A stretch of 64,000 nucleotides of DNA, taken from positions 930,001-994,000 of the forward strand of contig WUJK01000005.1 in the NCBI GenBank assembly GCA_011317545.1, given 5' to 3'. The DNA is from Coniella vitis (taxonomy: Eukaryota; Ascomycota; Sordariomycetes; Diaporthales; Schizoparmaceae). This document shows positions 1 to 10,724 of the stretch, piece by piece; positions within the stretch are counted from its first letter, which is position 1, and every line of letters starts with the position of its first letter. Made by a program: the position numbers and the translations under genes. The notes under the pieces are model-generated. The model saw only the letters and a program-made list of their open reading frames with translations, searched no databases and was not told where the DNA came from.

Positions 1-2766
1 TTCGCCTTGGCCACGTCGTCGCCTGCCTCGAGTGAAAGATCTCCTCCATCTCCATTTACTTCCTTCTTCTTCTTCTCACCCTCCTCGCTGTTGTTCTGCT
101 TACCCGCATCCTTCTCTTTCTTTCCTTTCTCTCCCTTCTCTCCTTTTCCTGTCTGAACTTTCCCCTCTTTCGCTGCCTTCTCTCCTTTTTTCCCGCCTTT
201 GACTTTCTTCTGATTCTTCTCCTCCTTTTCCATCTTGACCTTGTTCCTCCTCTCTAGTATCGCAGACTCACAGCCCACTCCAGGCTTGCGGTACCCCCTC
301 GGATCCTCCATCCACACCCTCAACTCCTTCACCGCCCGCCGCGGCTCGGCCCGGAAATCTTTAAAGTACTGCTGCAGCAACGCCGGGCTAAACTCCGTGT
401 CGCGGATTGTGTCTGCAAACTCTTGTGCCAGCACCGTAATCTCCTCGTCGGTCCAGTCCTCCACTTCCGTCTCATCCTCTTCTTTCCGCTGCTCTTCCCT
501 GACAGCTGCCTGCTTCTCTCCCTTCTTTTCTTCATGTTGTTGTTGGTGATGACGCTGTTCCTCCTTGATTAGGAGGTCCTTGGGCGATGCAATGGGATCC
601 TTCTCCTCGGCCTTGGCCCGGCCATTGGGGCGGTGGTGCCACTGAGTACCGGCCCACCGTGTACCGCTATACGCGTTGATGAACATATCTGCAGCCTGCT
701 GCTTCGTTGTGTTGGTGAAGGTGACGATACGATCTGCGCGACCGGTGCGGATAAGAGCTTCATCCAGATTTTCAATATGGTTCGTCGTCATGATGAGGAT
801 GCGGCCTGCATGCGTTTGTAGAAAGTTAGAGAAAAGCTTCGAATAATAAAAGAAGTGACAAAAAAAAGAACTGGACCCTTTACCTTCCGAAGCTGCGACG
901 CCGTCAATGGCATTCAACAGCCCGCTCAGCGTGACTGTATTGGCAGCCTTCCCCTTTCCCTTTTTCCCTCCGCTGCTCACCATCTTCTCTGCATCCGAGT
1001 CCGAATCCGAGCCCCAGCCAGAGTCCGATCCATCTTCCTCCTCATCGTCGTCGTCGTCGTCGTCCTCCTCCTCGTCCTTCTCCTCACTCTCCTCACTCCC
1101 CGCCTTCTCCTTGCCCTTCTCCTTCTTCTCCTTCTTCTTCTTCTTCTTCTTCCCCTCCAACTCCCTCTTCAACGGCTTCGTGGCATCCACATCCTCCAAC
1201 AGCACCACACAGAACCGCGGCAAGCTTGAAAACAAGTGCTCGACGTCCGCATCGCTCAACCCGGGCGACGACAGGTTGAGCATGTACACGTGCAGCCCAA
1301 ACGCGCTCGCAATCGCAAACGCGAGCGACGACTTGCCCGTGCCCGGCGGGCCCGTGAACAGGTAGCCCAGGCGCAGGGGCAGGCCCTTTTCCTCGTACCA
1401 GCGCACGCCCGAGACGCAGAGGAAGCTGCGGATGTCGGCGACGATGGTCGCCTTTTGGCGCGTGTCGAGCACGACGGTGTGCAGGGGCCGCCGCAGGCGC
1501 GCGCGCAGCAGCTGCCAGCGGAACTTGGCGAAGCCGTGGGAGCCGGACCCGAGGAGGTGCCAGGGGATTTGGGGCGCGTAGATGGGTGTTTTGGTGCAGT
1601 GCTGGGCGGCGTCGTCTTTGAGGATGTCGGTGAGGAGTTGTTTGAGGGGTTCTGGTGTTTTTTGTTTCCCCCACCCCCGAGGTGAAGGATCTCTGGTTAG
1701 TTTTGGATTTTGAATCAAAAGTGGTAAGAGTTACGGTTCGACCGAGGCACTGGGTGATAGGGAGTTGGAAAAATTGCCAACATCATGGACGCGCAATGAG
1801 GAGAAGGGAAAAAAGAGCAAGACCTACCGGTGCTTCGCTTCCAGTTAAAACAGTAAATGTCCAGCCAATCGTCTGGTGCTTCTTTGCCGTGCCATTGTAG
1901 TTTCTATATAAATAAAATTCATAGTAAGCAATCTGGTGTTCAAAACCTCAAGTGAGAACAGGGAGAGAGGAAGTCCCGTTTTTGTATGATTTGGTCACGG
2001 AATTGAAAAGAGCTTTTTTTTTTTTTTTTTTTTTTTTTTTGAAATCGCCATACCTTTTCTTTACGCTCTCGCAACCAAAAGAAGGACCCGTTGCGCCAAA
2101 ATTTGATTTGATCAAGTTCAGGCTGAAATTGAGGAGGCTATGTCATTACGAAAGTGTCAGCATTGCTTCTTGAACCTATATTTCTCTTTAAACGAATACT
2201 GCTTTTGATCTTTTTGGCATTGATATGCCGCCAACAGCTTCTTCTCAATGGCTGCTTATACGCGAGCCCGCGTGCTGTAAAGAGAAAGAGAGGGCACAAG
2301 GCCGAACAGCACAATGAAGACTTAATAAACTCACAATCTCATTCATCATCCTCGTGATATCAATCTCCCCCTCTGCATCCGGCACATCGATGCAAAGGTC
2401 CGAATACTTCATCACACTCCGACCTGTGTTCACAGACGTGAACATGCTGCGGTGCCGCAAGGTCCAGTCGAGGATCTGCGAGTGCACCATGCTCCCTTGC
2501 TCAATCGAGATCTTGGTGTAGCAGTAGACGAGCGCCTTGTTGCGCACCCAGTGCCAGCCGACGTGGGTGAAATGTGCCACGATGGCTACCAGGAGGATGG
2601 AGAGGACGCCGAGGCCGAGGCGGGTGCCGAGAACGTGCTGGATCAAGGTGTCGGCATTGAGATCGTTGAGGAAGCGCTGGGCGGGCGGAAAGTAGGCCAG
2701 GATGCGGTGCCAGTTGGACCATATTGCTACAGAGGAGAGAGTTTGGAGGGAGGGGAGGACGTCCAT
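1..2766 (-). CDS. BCS1-like mitochondrial AAA ATPase, 3' end outside window
   Basis: AAA ATPase of the BCS1 family, in yeast the inner-membrane translocase that inserts the Rieske protein into complex III; fungi carry several paralogs, so the exact substrate is not assured. Proposed exons on the minus strand: 2766-2335, 2122-2054, 1903-1828, 1651-884, 805-<1, all phase-consistent; the 2122-2054 exon is the least certain. The N-terminus has a membrane segment (about residues 50-68, LGLGVLSILLVAIVAHF), then a BCS1-N-type domain (GNGSFFWLRERK-like strand, LDIYCFNWKRST), then Walker A GPPGTGKSS, Walker B CVVLLEDVDA and the second-region motif GRILIMTTNHIENLDEAL with an arginine-finger segment RTGRADRIV. 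Between Walker B and that motif is a long Lys/Glu then Asp/Ser-rich insert (positions about 1000-1160), and the C-terminal tail is Lys/Glu-rich and low complexity. No stop is reached before base 1, so the protein is incomplete here. Confidence 0.85.
2014..2040. repeat. 27-nt T homopolymer inside a BCS1-like intron
   Basis: An uninterrupted run of 27 T on the plus strand (A on the coding strand) lies in the proposed intron 2053-1904 of the BCS1-like gene, just downstream of its donor. Similar long T runs occur at 26516-26564 and 62415-62447. Confidence 0.95.
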
Positions 2767-5473
2767 GGTTTTGGCTACCTGTGGGCTTGATGGGGGGGGG
2801 GGGGAAGGGGGGAAGGGGGGAAGAGAAGCTGTGATCTCTGTGTTTCGAGCTTGTGTATTTCCAAGAAGTGCCAGTTGCGGCTCTCTCAGTCGGGCTTTTC
2901 TGTGGTTAGGTTATGGGAACAAGAAGATAAAGAGAAAACAGTGTGGAGAGCAAGGAGTCAGCGGCGAGAGGACGCAAACGGCGAGTCTCGTGAGGTGAGA
3001 ATGGCACACATTGCCACCAAAGTAGGATGGCTTGCTGTCCCCAGAGCACATTCCTCGTATACGGAAGTTCTGCAGTGGACTACATGGATTAAATACACTT
3101 CTTGGCCATGCAGCTGGCCGAGGGAAACAATTGCTTCGCGTAACAAATATCCCAGTGTGCGGCTCTGGGTGGATAAGAAAGCCAGGACAGACTGGGAGCA
3201 AGCAGCCGGGGAAACAACAGCAGCAAGAGAATGCAACTTGCGTCCCCAGGTACTTTTACAGAACCATGACCCTACTTAGGCATGGGAATGCAAGACGGCA
3301 ATGCGCAGCGCTTTGTGCGAGGAGCACAGAGTGGCTTGGCCATTATCGTTGCAAGTGCGCTGGGTTTGGTGCTACAAATTGCGGAGAGGGGATGTTGTTT
3401 TGGTCTGCTCAGCTCCACTGAAATGTTCACGAGGCGGTATACTACTTATGTATCATAGCCTTGCGGTGTGTTGTTGGATCGTCTTACGCTGTGAAAGGGT
3501 CGTGATTGGGAGTGAGAGAGATTTGTTTGGACAGGGTCTCAACCACCAGAGCCTTGTCCAGGGCGTCAGCACCAACATGAGTCTGAGGATCCGTACCCAA
3601 TTATTGCCGAGTGTCTGACACACGCCTTGTCAAGCACTGCTATTCACAACCCTCCACTGTAATTCATGCTCATGGCTGTGAGCGACCCAAGCGTCCAGGA
3701 ACGCACGCTACAGCAGGAACTGCACCCGCGGCGAGTCCAGACTCCCCCTCACCCCCTTTTTGTCCCACAAAGTGGGATGCGGAACAGCGGTAAGTAATGC
3801 TCACGGCTCGGTCATTGAATATGGCCTTGCATATGTGAAAGACAGCCAAGACGGCCGACGACGCCACTCACAAGCAGTGATATGCGGCCACACGCAGTTG
3901 TCCTACGGCGCACCTAAAAGAGGATGAGTATGGATCGACATCCCGGCCCGTGAGGCGGCAGATTCTAGCAGTCATAGCGAGGTCATATCGAAGTTTCGAC
4001 AATGAGACGAGAGGTGTGTATGGCATGACTCTGAATAATGGTGAATAGATTGTGTCCACATGATCATTTTGAGCCGAGTCTTGAGTAAAGAGGTCAATCA
4101 GCCACCATCATTCCCGAACAGATTGACCACTTTTCTGAAAGACACGGACCGTCATTGTGGATCTGAATTTATCCGTCGTCCAGCCCGCATCTACAAAGGC
4201 CTGCTGCAATTGCTTCTGCATCGGAGCAGTGCCTTTGTTGGTCTCGATATTGAGTGATTCGCATGCTTTTGGAGGCCAACATCTGCACAGATCACCTACG
4301 AAGTAAGCACTATCGGGCACAACGGTGCGTGTAACCCCTGATGCTGTGCGATTTTGTGCACTTGACCTGTCAGACGGGACAACGATATGTCGGAGACCAG
4401 ATCCGAGCCTCATCCCGCCTATTGGGGCCGCTGGTGGTTTTGCGGAACGGAGCGCCAATGCGGTGCAGGATTGTGATAAGTGTCTCCGCTTGTGCGGTAA
4501 TGTAGCCTTGTAGAAGGGTCGGTGTGCAACGGAGCACAAAGCTGCCGATCAGAAGAAGAAGAGGAAGAAGAAAAAGAAAAAGAAGGAAAAGAAAGAAAAA
4601 AGATATCGACGTCTCCAGCCACTCATATAGACATCGCGCATCATTTGGTGCATTGCCCTAATGCATGCAGGATGATGTGTGTTTGCTAGCGGAAAGCCCG
4701 CGGCAGCCCGCTTGCTGAAGGAAAACAAAGGCCGAGAGCAACGTTGAAAGCTATCCAGTATCTGAGGCGTTGTTTTTGTCCGTGACGAGCACAAGTTTGT
4801 TGGAAGTCAACGGGTTGGATCAGCCAAAGGAAAGCCGCGACCTTCCAACACAATGCGGCGCCATAAAACGGGCTATCTAGATAGGCTTGGCCTTGTTGGG
4901 CCTCAGCCTTGTGTAAGTCGAAAAGTGGGGCGCGTGATTGTCCCAATGCACCCACACCCTTTGCATGCTAGGCCCACCCCGGTGACGAATGCTACTGTAC
5001 GTTGTACTATAGTAGTAGTCGCAACGGGCAGGGGTCCGGTTTGTGCCTACCTGTCCTTACAGGCCTGCACGCTAACTTTAGCAGTTCCCGTCCACTTCTC
5101 CAGCACTAAGAATTCCAGAGCCTCGGATCGCCCAGTCTGTCGATTGCTGCTATTCGATCCCCCCAGCAGCAGCACCACCACCACCAGCAACGCCAATCCA
5201 GGCCGACGACACGCACGTCGACGACAATTGAGCGCCCTCCTCGGAAGTGGCATTGGCCAATCAGTGACCGCGACTGTGCAAGCCAGTCCTGAACCGGATA
5301 TCGCAGCCCTCCCGGTCCTCTCTCCTTCTCCGCGCGCCGCGTATCTTCCGGGAAATCGTCGCACATACGATAGCATAACATACACGGCATCGCACCACAG
5401 CGTGATTGGTCTTGAGCTTGCGACAACGAGGCTTTCGAGCCGAGGAAACCACACAATTCCCACGGTTCAAGCC
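2767..5473. other. Intergenic, divergent promoters of BCS1-like and ERV41
   Basis: 2.7 kb between divergent genes. It holds only short overlapping frames on both strands with no family resemblance and no consistent intron structure. Visible features are a G-rich run at 2792-2822, a purine-rich stretch at about 4551-4600, and a CAG/CCA-rich leader at about 5165-5230 in front of ERV41. No gene is supported. Confidence 0.6.
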
Positions 5474-6893
5474 ATGGCCTGGCAACCACAGCAGGGCCAG
5501 TACGACAGCCCGTACTCGGATACACCTTTCAGCCCGCCCCAGCCCCAGCCTATGAACGGCTTCAGCGACCACGGCCTTGACGAGGATGCCTTTGGCGCAA
5601 AGAGCGGCATCGTCAGTGCCTTTGATGCATTCCGTAAGAGGATTCCCTGCGCCCACTTCCTCTCTTGTGGTGCCATCATGGAGCAAATAAGACTAATATT
5701 CCTTCTCATTCCTCGCACAGCAAAATCGAAGCCCCAATATATAACACGCACTTCAGGCGGCGGGAAATGGACCGTCGCCATGGTCCTCGTCTCGCTCGTC
5801 CTCGTCTGGACCGAGCTTGCGCGCTGGTGGCGCGGCTCCGAGACCCACACGTTTGCTGTCGAAAAGGGCGTCGGCCACATAATGCCCATCAACCTTGACA
5901 TGGTCGTGCGTATGCGCTGCACCGACCTACACGTCAATGTTCAGGACGCCTCGGGCGACCGCATTCTCGCTGCCAGTAAGCTCAAGCGGGAGAATACGCT
6001 CTGGGCGCACTGGGTGGACAAGAAGGGCACGCACAAGCTTAGCCCTGACGAGCAAGGGCGCATCGTCACGGGCGAGGGCTGGGTTAATACCGCGGCGCAG
6101 CGCGGCCAGCAGCATGAGGAGGGCTTCGGTGAAGAGCACATTCACGACATTGTGCGGCTGGGCGCGAAGCGCGCAAAATGGGCCAAGACGCCCAAGCTTA
6201 AGGGCGCAGCGGCCGATTCGTGCCGTATCTTTGGTAGTCTCGAGTTGAACAGGGTGCAGGGTGACTTCCATGTCACGGCTCGTGGCCACGGATACATGGA
6301 GCTGGGTGGCCATTTGGATCACAGCAGTAAGTTTTGGATCACCTTCCCATCTTTCGACCCTTGTGTATGCGAGCGGACAGTCGACAATGGTTTTGAACTG
6401 ACAAATGGCACATCACACAGAGTTTAACTTTTCCCACATTATCAACGAGCTTTCTTTTGGCGGGTTTTATCCGTCCCTCGAAAACCCACTCGACCGCACT
6501 GTCAACATTGCCGATGCAAACTTTTACAAATTCCAGTACTTTGTCTCGGTGGTTCCCACCGTCTACAGCGTCGGTCCAGCCAGCACCCGTAATTCCGACA
6601 CCCTTTTCACCAACCAGTACGCCGTGACGGAACAGAGCCACGCCGTCAACGACTACGTCATTCCAGGCGTCTTTTTCAAGTACGATATTGAACCTATCTT
6701 GCTGCAAATCGAAGAGACGCGCGACAGCTTCATTGTCTTTGTCATCAAGGTCATCAACATCCTGAGTGGCGCGCTCGTCGCGGGCCACTGGGGTTTCACG
6801 TTGAGCGACTGGATCAAAGAATCGTGGGGCAAGAAGAGGAGGAGAGTGAACACTGGCATGATTGGAGTGGAAAAGGGGGGCTATGAGGATTGA
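5474..6893 (+). CDS. ERV41: Erv41/ERGIC2-type ER-Golgi cargo receptor subunit
   Basis: COPII-vesicle membrane protein that, with Erv46, cycles between ER and Golgi and returns escaped ER residents (known for the yeast family). Exons 5474-5633, 5721-6326, 6421-6893 give 412 residues with consistent phase. The family hallmarks are the N-terminal FDAFPKSKPQY segment spanning the first intron, a first membrane helix directly after it (WTVAMVLVSLVLVWTEL), the lumenal motif FNFSHIINELSFG at the second intron junction, and a second membrane helix near the C-terminus (DSFIVFVIKVINILSGAL). The start at 5474 is preferred to the upstream open frame (in-frame ATG at 4853) because the extra 207 residues are Ser/Thr/Arg-rich and unlike the family. 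The tail is short, with a KKRRR cluster. Convergent with the next gene. Confidence 0.93.
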
Positions 6894-7548
6894 TGAGCAC
6901 ATCCTTCTTCCTTCGTCGGGTCAGTCCTGTGTGGGATAGAGTAGTCACGGGGCTTGAGCTCTTTCACTCCTGGACTTGTACGTTGCTTCTTCTTGTTTCG
7001 TTGCACTGGTATCTTGGTGGTCCTGCCAAGATCTCTTCGGCATGATACCTTTGGCATATATAGAGCCAGCCTCTGGCGCAGGCGCAGGTCATCAAAATGG
7101 ATTTCTTATGGTTCACCTTTGGCTTTGGCCATTTTCGGTTATGAAACCGACCGTCGAATATACCCTGCTCGAAGAGACCTGAAGAGGAGAAAGTATACTT
7201 GGGCAAAATAACTAGTCGTCCTACACTCCTAGAGTAACTTGTAAGCTTTTGCTATATCTCAGACCTCGGTCCTTAATGTCACTCGACAGGTACAACTTCC
7301 TGTTCCTCAGTCTGTTGTGTATTTCCGACTGAAGTGTTATCAACCCCTTGGCCGTTGCCCACTGGCGCATAAAAGCTCGAATTCGTTTTTCTTTCTTTGC
7401 TCGTCTAAACCAAACTCCTCGCCGTGATGCAAAAGGTATCAAAAAAAAAAAGAAAGAGGGAAAAAAGGTCTATAGGGTACGTGTGTATCATCATTATTCC
7501 TCCTCAGGCTCCCACCCTTCCACTTGGGCCCCTTTTCCGCTCCGTTCT
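6894..7548. other. Convergent 3' intergenic region
   Basis: 655 bp between the stop codons of ERV41 (+) and the ABC1-family gene (-), presumably 3' UTRs of both. Contains an A-rich stretch at about 7440-7470. No gene seen. Confidence 0.6.
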
Positions 7549-9470
7549 TTACATGCCCATCAGCCCAGGAGCACTATCCCAACCCAACACCCTTTTGGTG
7601 CTAAGCCACAGTTCAAAAAGCGTAAGCTTGACCTCGATACGCAAGACCCCAAACGATGCAGAAAGAAGCTTGAGGATATTGGTGGGCGAGAAGTAGGACC
7701 CGCGCTCACGAATCTGCTCGAGCTGCTCATTGAATACAGTCCGCATGCAATATCTTGCCAGAATCATAAAGTTGCGAATTGATCCCTGGCGCGTGTGCAG
7801 GCTCTCATCGAGACTGCGCGTCAGATCATTGGTCTTGAGAATGAGCAGTATGACACGCGGTACCTGGCCGAGGAGCTGGACGAGGTCGGCGAGCAAGCCT
7901 TCTTGCAGGGCGCCGCCCATTGTCTTCTTCTCGTCCTCGGATTTGGGCTTCATGATGGATGACTGGACGACGCTAAAGTCGCGGCCTGTGATGGCGGAGG
8001 CAAAGAGAGGGAACTGCTCGTCTGTGATGCCCGCGACATCCTTGGTGTACTGCTTCATCTTGACCATGTCGCCTTCGATGACGGCCAGCCACATTTTGGC
8101 GTAAGAACGGCGTATGTCGGTGGGGATGTCGCGGTAGAGGCCGTGGTCGTAAAGGATCACGTCAAAGTTGGCGCCGTGTTTTCGGGAAGCGTTTTTGCGG
8201 ATGGCAATGTTGCCGCCGTGGGGGTCGCAGTGCAGCGGTGCGTTGTCGCCGAAAATCATTTCGTTGAAAATACGGGCAAGAGTCGCAGATACCTCGTCGC
8301 GGTCAATGCCCTGGGAGTCAATGTAGTCCAAATCGTCTAATCTGTGACCAAACTCGCAAGCCATGACAAGGATTCTCTTCTTGGCCCAAATGACGGATGG
8401 GATGATGAGCGGCAGCTTGGGGAAATTGGCAAAGTGCGCCTTCATTCGCATGGCATTCTGGGCTTCACACTGAAAGTCAAGTTCCTGTGGTAAGGACAGA
8501 TCCATCTCCTTTGACAACCATTCAAGGTCGTATTCAGGGAAAAACCTCTTGAGTGTCGAAAAAGTGTATCTTGTCAGGGCCAAATCAAGAGGTGCCCATT
8601 GTGCCAGGTTTGGATGTTGGACCTTGACTGCGACCTTCTGGCCCGTCTCCTTGATTGTAGCGAGGTGTACCTGGGCGAGCGAAGCGGCGCCGATTGGCTC
8701 CAGGGAGAAGTCGGAGAAGTAATCAGACAGATCCTCTCCCGTATCGCTCTTGAACATGTCTTGGATCGATTCGTAGGAGGAAACGGGGCACTTGTCTTGT
8801 AGTGGAATAAAGGTCGTCGTCCATTCGGTAGGTAGGAGGTAGTTCATGGCGCTCTGCAGCTGATAGTCAGTAGTGTTTATAAAAGATGACCGCGTCTTGT
8901 CCCAGCAGGCGACACATACCAAGTGCTGGCCCAGCTTGATGAATATGCCTCCATTCTTCTCCAGTACAACAAGAGTCCTCTCAGCACATCTCTTGTGACA
9001 GTCTTTAAGCAGTGTCTCCTTCTCTTCCTGGTCAACGGTCTCGTCGCGTGACTTTAAGGTCGTTCGGTAGCTGCAAGAGATCATGTTAGAGGCTTCGCAT
9101 TATCGAGCCGGAGAGCAGAGTCGACTGACTCATTTATACATATGAACAAGGCCGAAGCTACTCTGGCTGCTCGTTCGGTCCCTTCAAATGCGCTCTTGAC
9201 ATCGTCTGCTACGGCGAGGATACTTGCTCCAGCGCCAGTAGCACTAGCATAGAGAAGCAGTCTTCCCTTTCTGCGCGGCGGTGGGGGAGGAAGACGTCTG
9301 CCTGTCCCCGAGAAGTAGTTTCTGGTTGTGTCTGCACTCTTCCGTGAGAGTAAGCTCCGTACGGGAGGGCTCGATCTCAGCAACGGACTTCGACATGAGC
9401 TACACGTCCACTGCGACGCCAGCTGCGCTGGCACGCGACGCAGTGAAGCCGCGGATATGGAGTGGTTCAT
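7549..9470 (-). CDS. ABC1/COQ8-family (ADCK1/Mcp2-Cqd2 type) mitochondrial protein
   Basis: Atypical kinase-like protein of the ABC1/ADCK/UbiB family; its closest resemblance is to the ADCK1/Mcp2 branch (yeast Cqd2, which influences coenzyme Q distribution). Exons 9470-9130, 9070-8920, 8853-7549 encode 598 residues; both introns are short (59 and 66 nt). The N-terminus is Arg/Ser-rich with few acids, fitting a mitochondrial transit peptide, and a PPPPPPRRKGR patch precedes a small hydrophobic segment. Family signatures are visible: KLGQHL (KxGQ motif, split by intron 2), GAASLAQVH (Ala-rich loop replacing the usual Gly loop), VAVKVQHP (Lys of the kinase fold), DPHGGN and YDHGLYRD (DFG equivalent). 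The start at 9470 is chosen over an in-frame ATG upstream because MNHSISA begins the presequence-like stretch. Assignment to the Cqd2 branch rather than Coq8 is from recalled sequence similarity. Confidence 0.85.
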
Positions 9471-10169
9471 GCTGGGAGGAAAGTCGACATGGATACCTGT
9501 GTCGAGTAAACAAACAGATATTAAACAATTAAACAACAAATTAGATGCTTCCAATTTGCACCATCAGGCATGAACAGAAGGGAATGGAAACGAGGCAATT
9601 GTGGACAGCAATCCCAAGCGACTGGTGGCCAAGGAAGTTTGGCGTTGACGTCGGCCTTATCCAGCATACTTTGTACAGTATGCGATTTTTTGCCGCAGCG
9701 CAAGCCGATGACCGTTGGAGAGCCGAAGGCCGGGTTACCCTTGTCGTCCTGCCCAGGCACACGCCCAAGGGTTCAGCGCTCTTTCCTGCCTTGCTCGGCC
9801 AGCCGGCGCCGATGAAAGCCGGCAGCCCCAACAATTTCTACGAGAAAGGTACTGCTGCGGTACTTTGGCACTTCTTGTGTAACGTACCAGTGGATTGCAT
9901 CGACCAGTGTACAACTACTATATGACTGACCTGGAAGTCTTATCTACCACAGCCCGTGTCGATGGTCATAAAAATCATACAGCACAGATCCGCGCTCTTC
10001 AAATTGGCTATGTCATGCACGACTTGAATTTGGAATATCTAGCACAGGAAATCAAGTACAGCAACTCTCGAGAGCGACGCTGGTTGCTTTGATCAAGTCG
10101 AGCTACTACCATGCGAGTAGGCTTAACTCCCCAGCAGCCAATGACCAACGAGGGAAACAGTGGCGATCC
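9471..10169. other. Intergenic
   Basis: About 700 bp containing the promoter of the ABC1-family gene and the 3' flank of the F-box-like gene. Only short, unrelated open frames are seen. Confidence 0.55.
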
Positions 10170-10724
10170 TCAAGATGTCGTCAACTTGAAAGGTGGCGGC
10201 GCTTCTGACCCTCCAGGGCTCGATGGTGCCGCCCGAGGGCTTTGGGCAGTCGAGCCAGCATAAGGGCTCAGCAAGCTCGGACTACCAGGTGCAGAATCAA
10301 GGTCCGTCGTCCACCGCAGAATGTTCTTGCTGTTGCCTTTGAATTTGTTTGGCCGATTGGCGCTCGCAGTAGCCCGTGTCCCAAAGTCGTCCTCCGTGTC
10401 CGACAGTTCCAAGCCCTGTGCCCGCTCCCGCTCCTCGACCTCTTCATTCTCCCGCTCAATCTCACGCATGCGCGTTGCTGCGTGCAAGGGCAGAGGACTC
10501 TGCGGGATAGGCGTGGACCGTCCGTCCAGGGGCGGGATGCCACGGGGGGTTGCCGACAAAGACGACGTGGGGTGGTGCATCTGCGGCTCGCTGATGAGGT
10601 GCTTCATGCGCTTGCAGGTCTGCTTGAGGTGTTTCTCGTCGACCGGCTCGAGACTGTTCGTGATGTTCTTGAGCAAGTCGGCGGGCAAGGTGAGGAGTTG
10701 CGTATCGGCGCTCGGTGCGGCCAT
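10170..10724 (-). CDS. Small F-box-like protein of unknown role
   Basis: Single exon of 184 residues. Residues about 10-47 read as an F-box: LPADLLKNITNSLEP then KHLKQTCKRMKHLI, matching the LP..ll..I...L......l..tC.rm pattern, which in known proteins binds Skp1 in SCF ubiquitin ligases. The rest is Pro/Ser-rich and probably disordered, with an Arg/Glu-rich stretch (TRMREIERENEEVEERER) that could form a short helix. No leucine-rich repeats or WD repeats follow, so no substrate-binding domain is evident. The start at 10724 is the first Met of the frame. The F-box assignment is moderately secure; a specific function is not. Confidence 0.7.
   Translation of the reverse strand: MAAPSADTQLLTLPADLLKNITNSLEPVDEKHLKQTCKRMKHLISEPQMHHPTSSLSATPRGIPPLDGRSTPIPQSPLPLHAATRMREIERENEEVEERERAQGLELSDTEDDFGTRATASANRPNKFKGNSKNILRWTTDLDSAPGSPSLLSPYAGSTAQSPRAAPSSPGGSEAPPPFKLTTS

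Noticed and set aside
1236..1685. Plus-strand open frame over the BCS1-like AAA core
   Set aside because: Shadow of the GC-rich minus-strand exon, whose own frame shows Walker A and B.
4853..5473. 207-residue N-terminal extension of ERV41
   Set aside because: Frame is open by chance; composition is unlike the Erv41 family and the conserved start MAWQPQQ at 5474 has a fitting context.
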